From a virus: DNA of 38,825 nucleotides. The first letter of the stretch is position 1; the number at the start of each line of letters is the position of its first letter. Both the position numbers and the translations under genes were made by a program. Under the pieces are notes generated by a model. It saw only the letters and a program-made list of their open reading frames with translations. It made no database searches and had not been told where the DNA came from. This document shows positions 38,491 to 38,825 of this stretch, piece by piece. The stretch lies in IMG/VR virus record IMGVR_UViG_3300049846_000735, positions 1 through 38,825 of that record. The stretch is one strand, 5' to 3'.

Positions 38491-38799
38491 TCAATTCTTC
38501 AAAAACTTCTTGATCAATCTTTTCACTTCAGCATCAGACAAATTTTCAACAACAAAAGTGGTGAAAGTTTCTGCCTTAATTTCATGCACATCAGAAGAAA
38601 TTCTTGCTTGAAATAAACCAATCCGATGTGACAAAGCGTGATCAAATTCATGCAAAAGTGTTTGCAGAAGTTCACGACCTTTAAGTTCAGCATCAATCAC
38701 AATTTTCTTTTCAGCTGGATCAAAATATCCAGCCAAACCACGAACATCACAAAGACCTTTTTCACGAATAACTTTCACATCCAACCCAAAAATATTCAT
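38491..38799 (-). CDS. Small HEXXH metallopeptidase (ImmA/IrrE- or SprT-like)
   Basis: A 102-residue protein. LLQTLLHEFDHAL carries HEFDH (about residues 50-54), a zinc-peptidase active site, with YFDPAEKKIVIDAELKG before it and a Glu-rich helix (HEIKAETFTTFVVEN) after it that may give the third ligand. This is the short phage version of ImmA/IrrE-like peptidases, which cleave repressors in some mobile elements. No repressor gene is seen. It spans the circle junction and follows the HNH gene with an ATGA overlap. Confidence 0.7.
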   Translation of the reverse strand: MNIFGLDVKVIREKGLCDVRGLAGYFDPAEKKIVIDAELKGRELLQTLLHEFDHALSHRIGLFQARISSDVHEIKAETFTTFVVENLSDAEVKRLIKKFLKN

Positions 38800-38825
38800 G
38801 TGACCACCTTTCCTGTTGAACCAAC
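38699..38825. repeat. Right copy of 127-bp end overlap
   Basis: Repeats bases 1-127 with one difference (C at 38785, G at 87). It lies inside the metallopeptidase and HNH region and shows that the window closes into a circle of about 38,698 bp. Confidence 0.9.

Noticed and set aside
1-38825. tRNA genes or an attachment site
   Set aside because: No cloverleaf-like sequence was noticed by eye, and without an integrase there is no basis for an attachment site. A tRNA scan was not possible here.

Overview
The window is one complete, circularly permuted genome of a tailed phage (Caudoviricetes). The first 127 bases return at the far end with a single difference, so the real molecule is about 38.7 kb. 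Terminase, portal, scaffold, capsid, tail tube, a tail chaperone pair with a frameshift signal and a short tape measure (about 670 residues) are present, and no sheath gene is seen. This points to a siphovirus with a tail of roughly 100 nm. No integrase or CI-like repressor was recognised, so a lytic lifestyle is likely but not proven. The host is not identifiable. Several Sec and lipoprotein signal sequences suggest a Gram-negative host. The genome is AT-rich and strikingly poor in CpG.

Layout. (1) 38799 to 38491 (across the circle junction), 604-98 and 2864-786, minus strand: replication block with an SF3-type primase-helicase, an HNH protein and a small HEXXH metallopeptidase. A cluster of ATGACCGGAA repeats around an AT-rich stretch (631-835) is the best replication-origin candidate. 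(2) 3133-10081, plus strand: early operon of tightly packed, mostly overlapping small genes. It opens with a Sak4-like recombinase and a DUF669 protein, and later holds a PD-(D/E)XK-like protein, a DUF7352 protein, a MazG-like protein, small membrane proteins and a DUF5675 protein. A VRR-NUC nuclease gene lies inside it on the opposite strand. (3) 10087-11912: a lipoprotein gene with its own terminator on the minus strand, then a plus-strand module ending in a YqaJ/lambda-exonuclease-type recombinase. (4) 37613 down to 11913, minus strand: the late operon. It runs TerS, TerL, portal, two morphogenesis proteins, scaffold, major capsid, fibre-like and connector genes, tail tube, tail chaperones, tape measure, distal tail, fibres, a lysis-like cluster, tail tip, and two small structural proteins. 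(5) 37742-38413, plus strand: three small genes divergent from the late operon.

How it fits together. Replication would use the primase-helicase at the iteron region. Recombination would use Sak4-like annealing/RecA-like ATPase, the DUF669 protein and YqaJ exonuclease, with VRR-NUC as a possible junction resolvase. Late expression appears tuned after transcription: most late genes carry the same AGGGGAA ribosome-binding motif, the capsid gene is flanked by hairpins, a terminator follows the tail tube gene, and an A-AAA-AAC slippery site joins the two tail chaperone frames.

Most notable observations: the iteron origin, the Sec-exported fibre-like protein inside the virion operon, a permuted-papain-like protein in the connector block, two lipoproteins sharing a cysteine motif, and the CpG depletion. 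Many early genes have no recognisable function.
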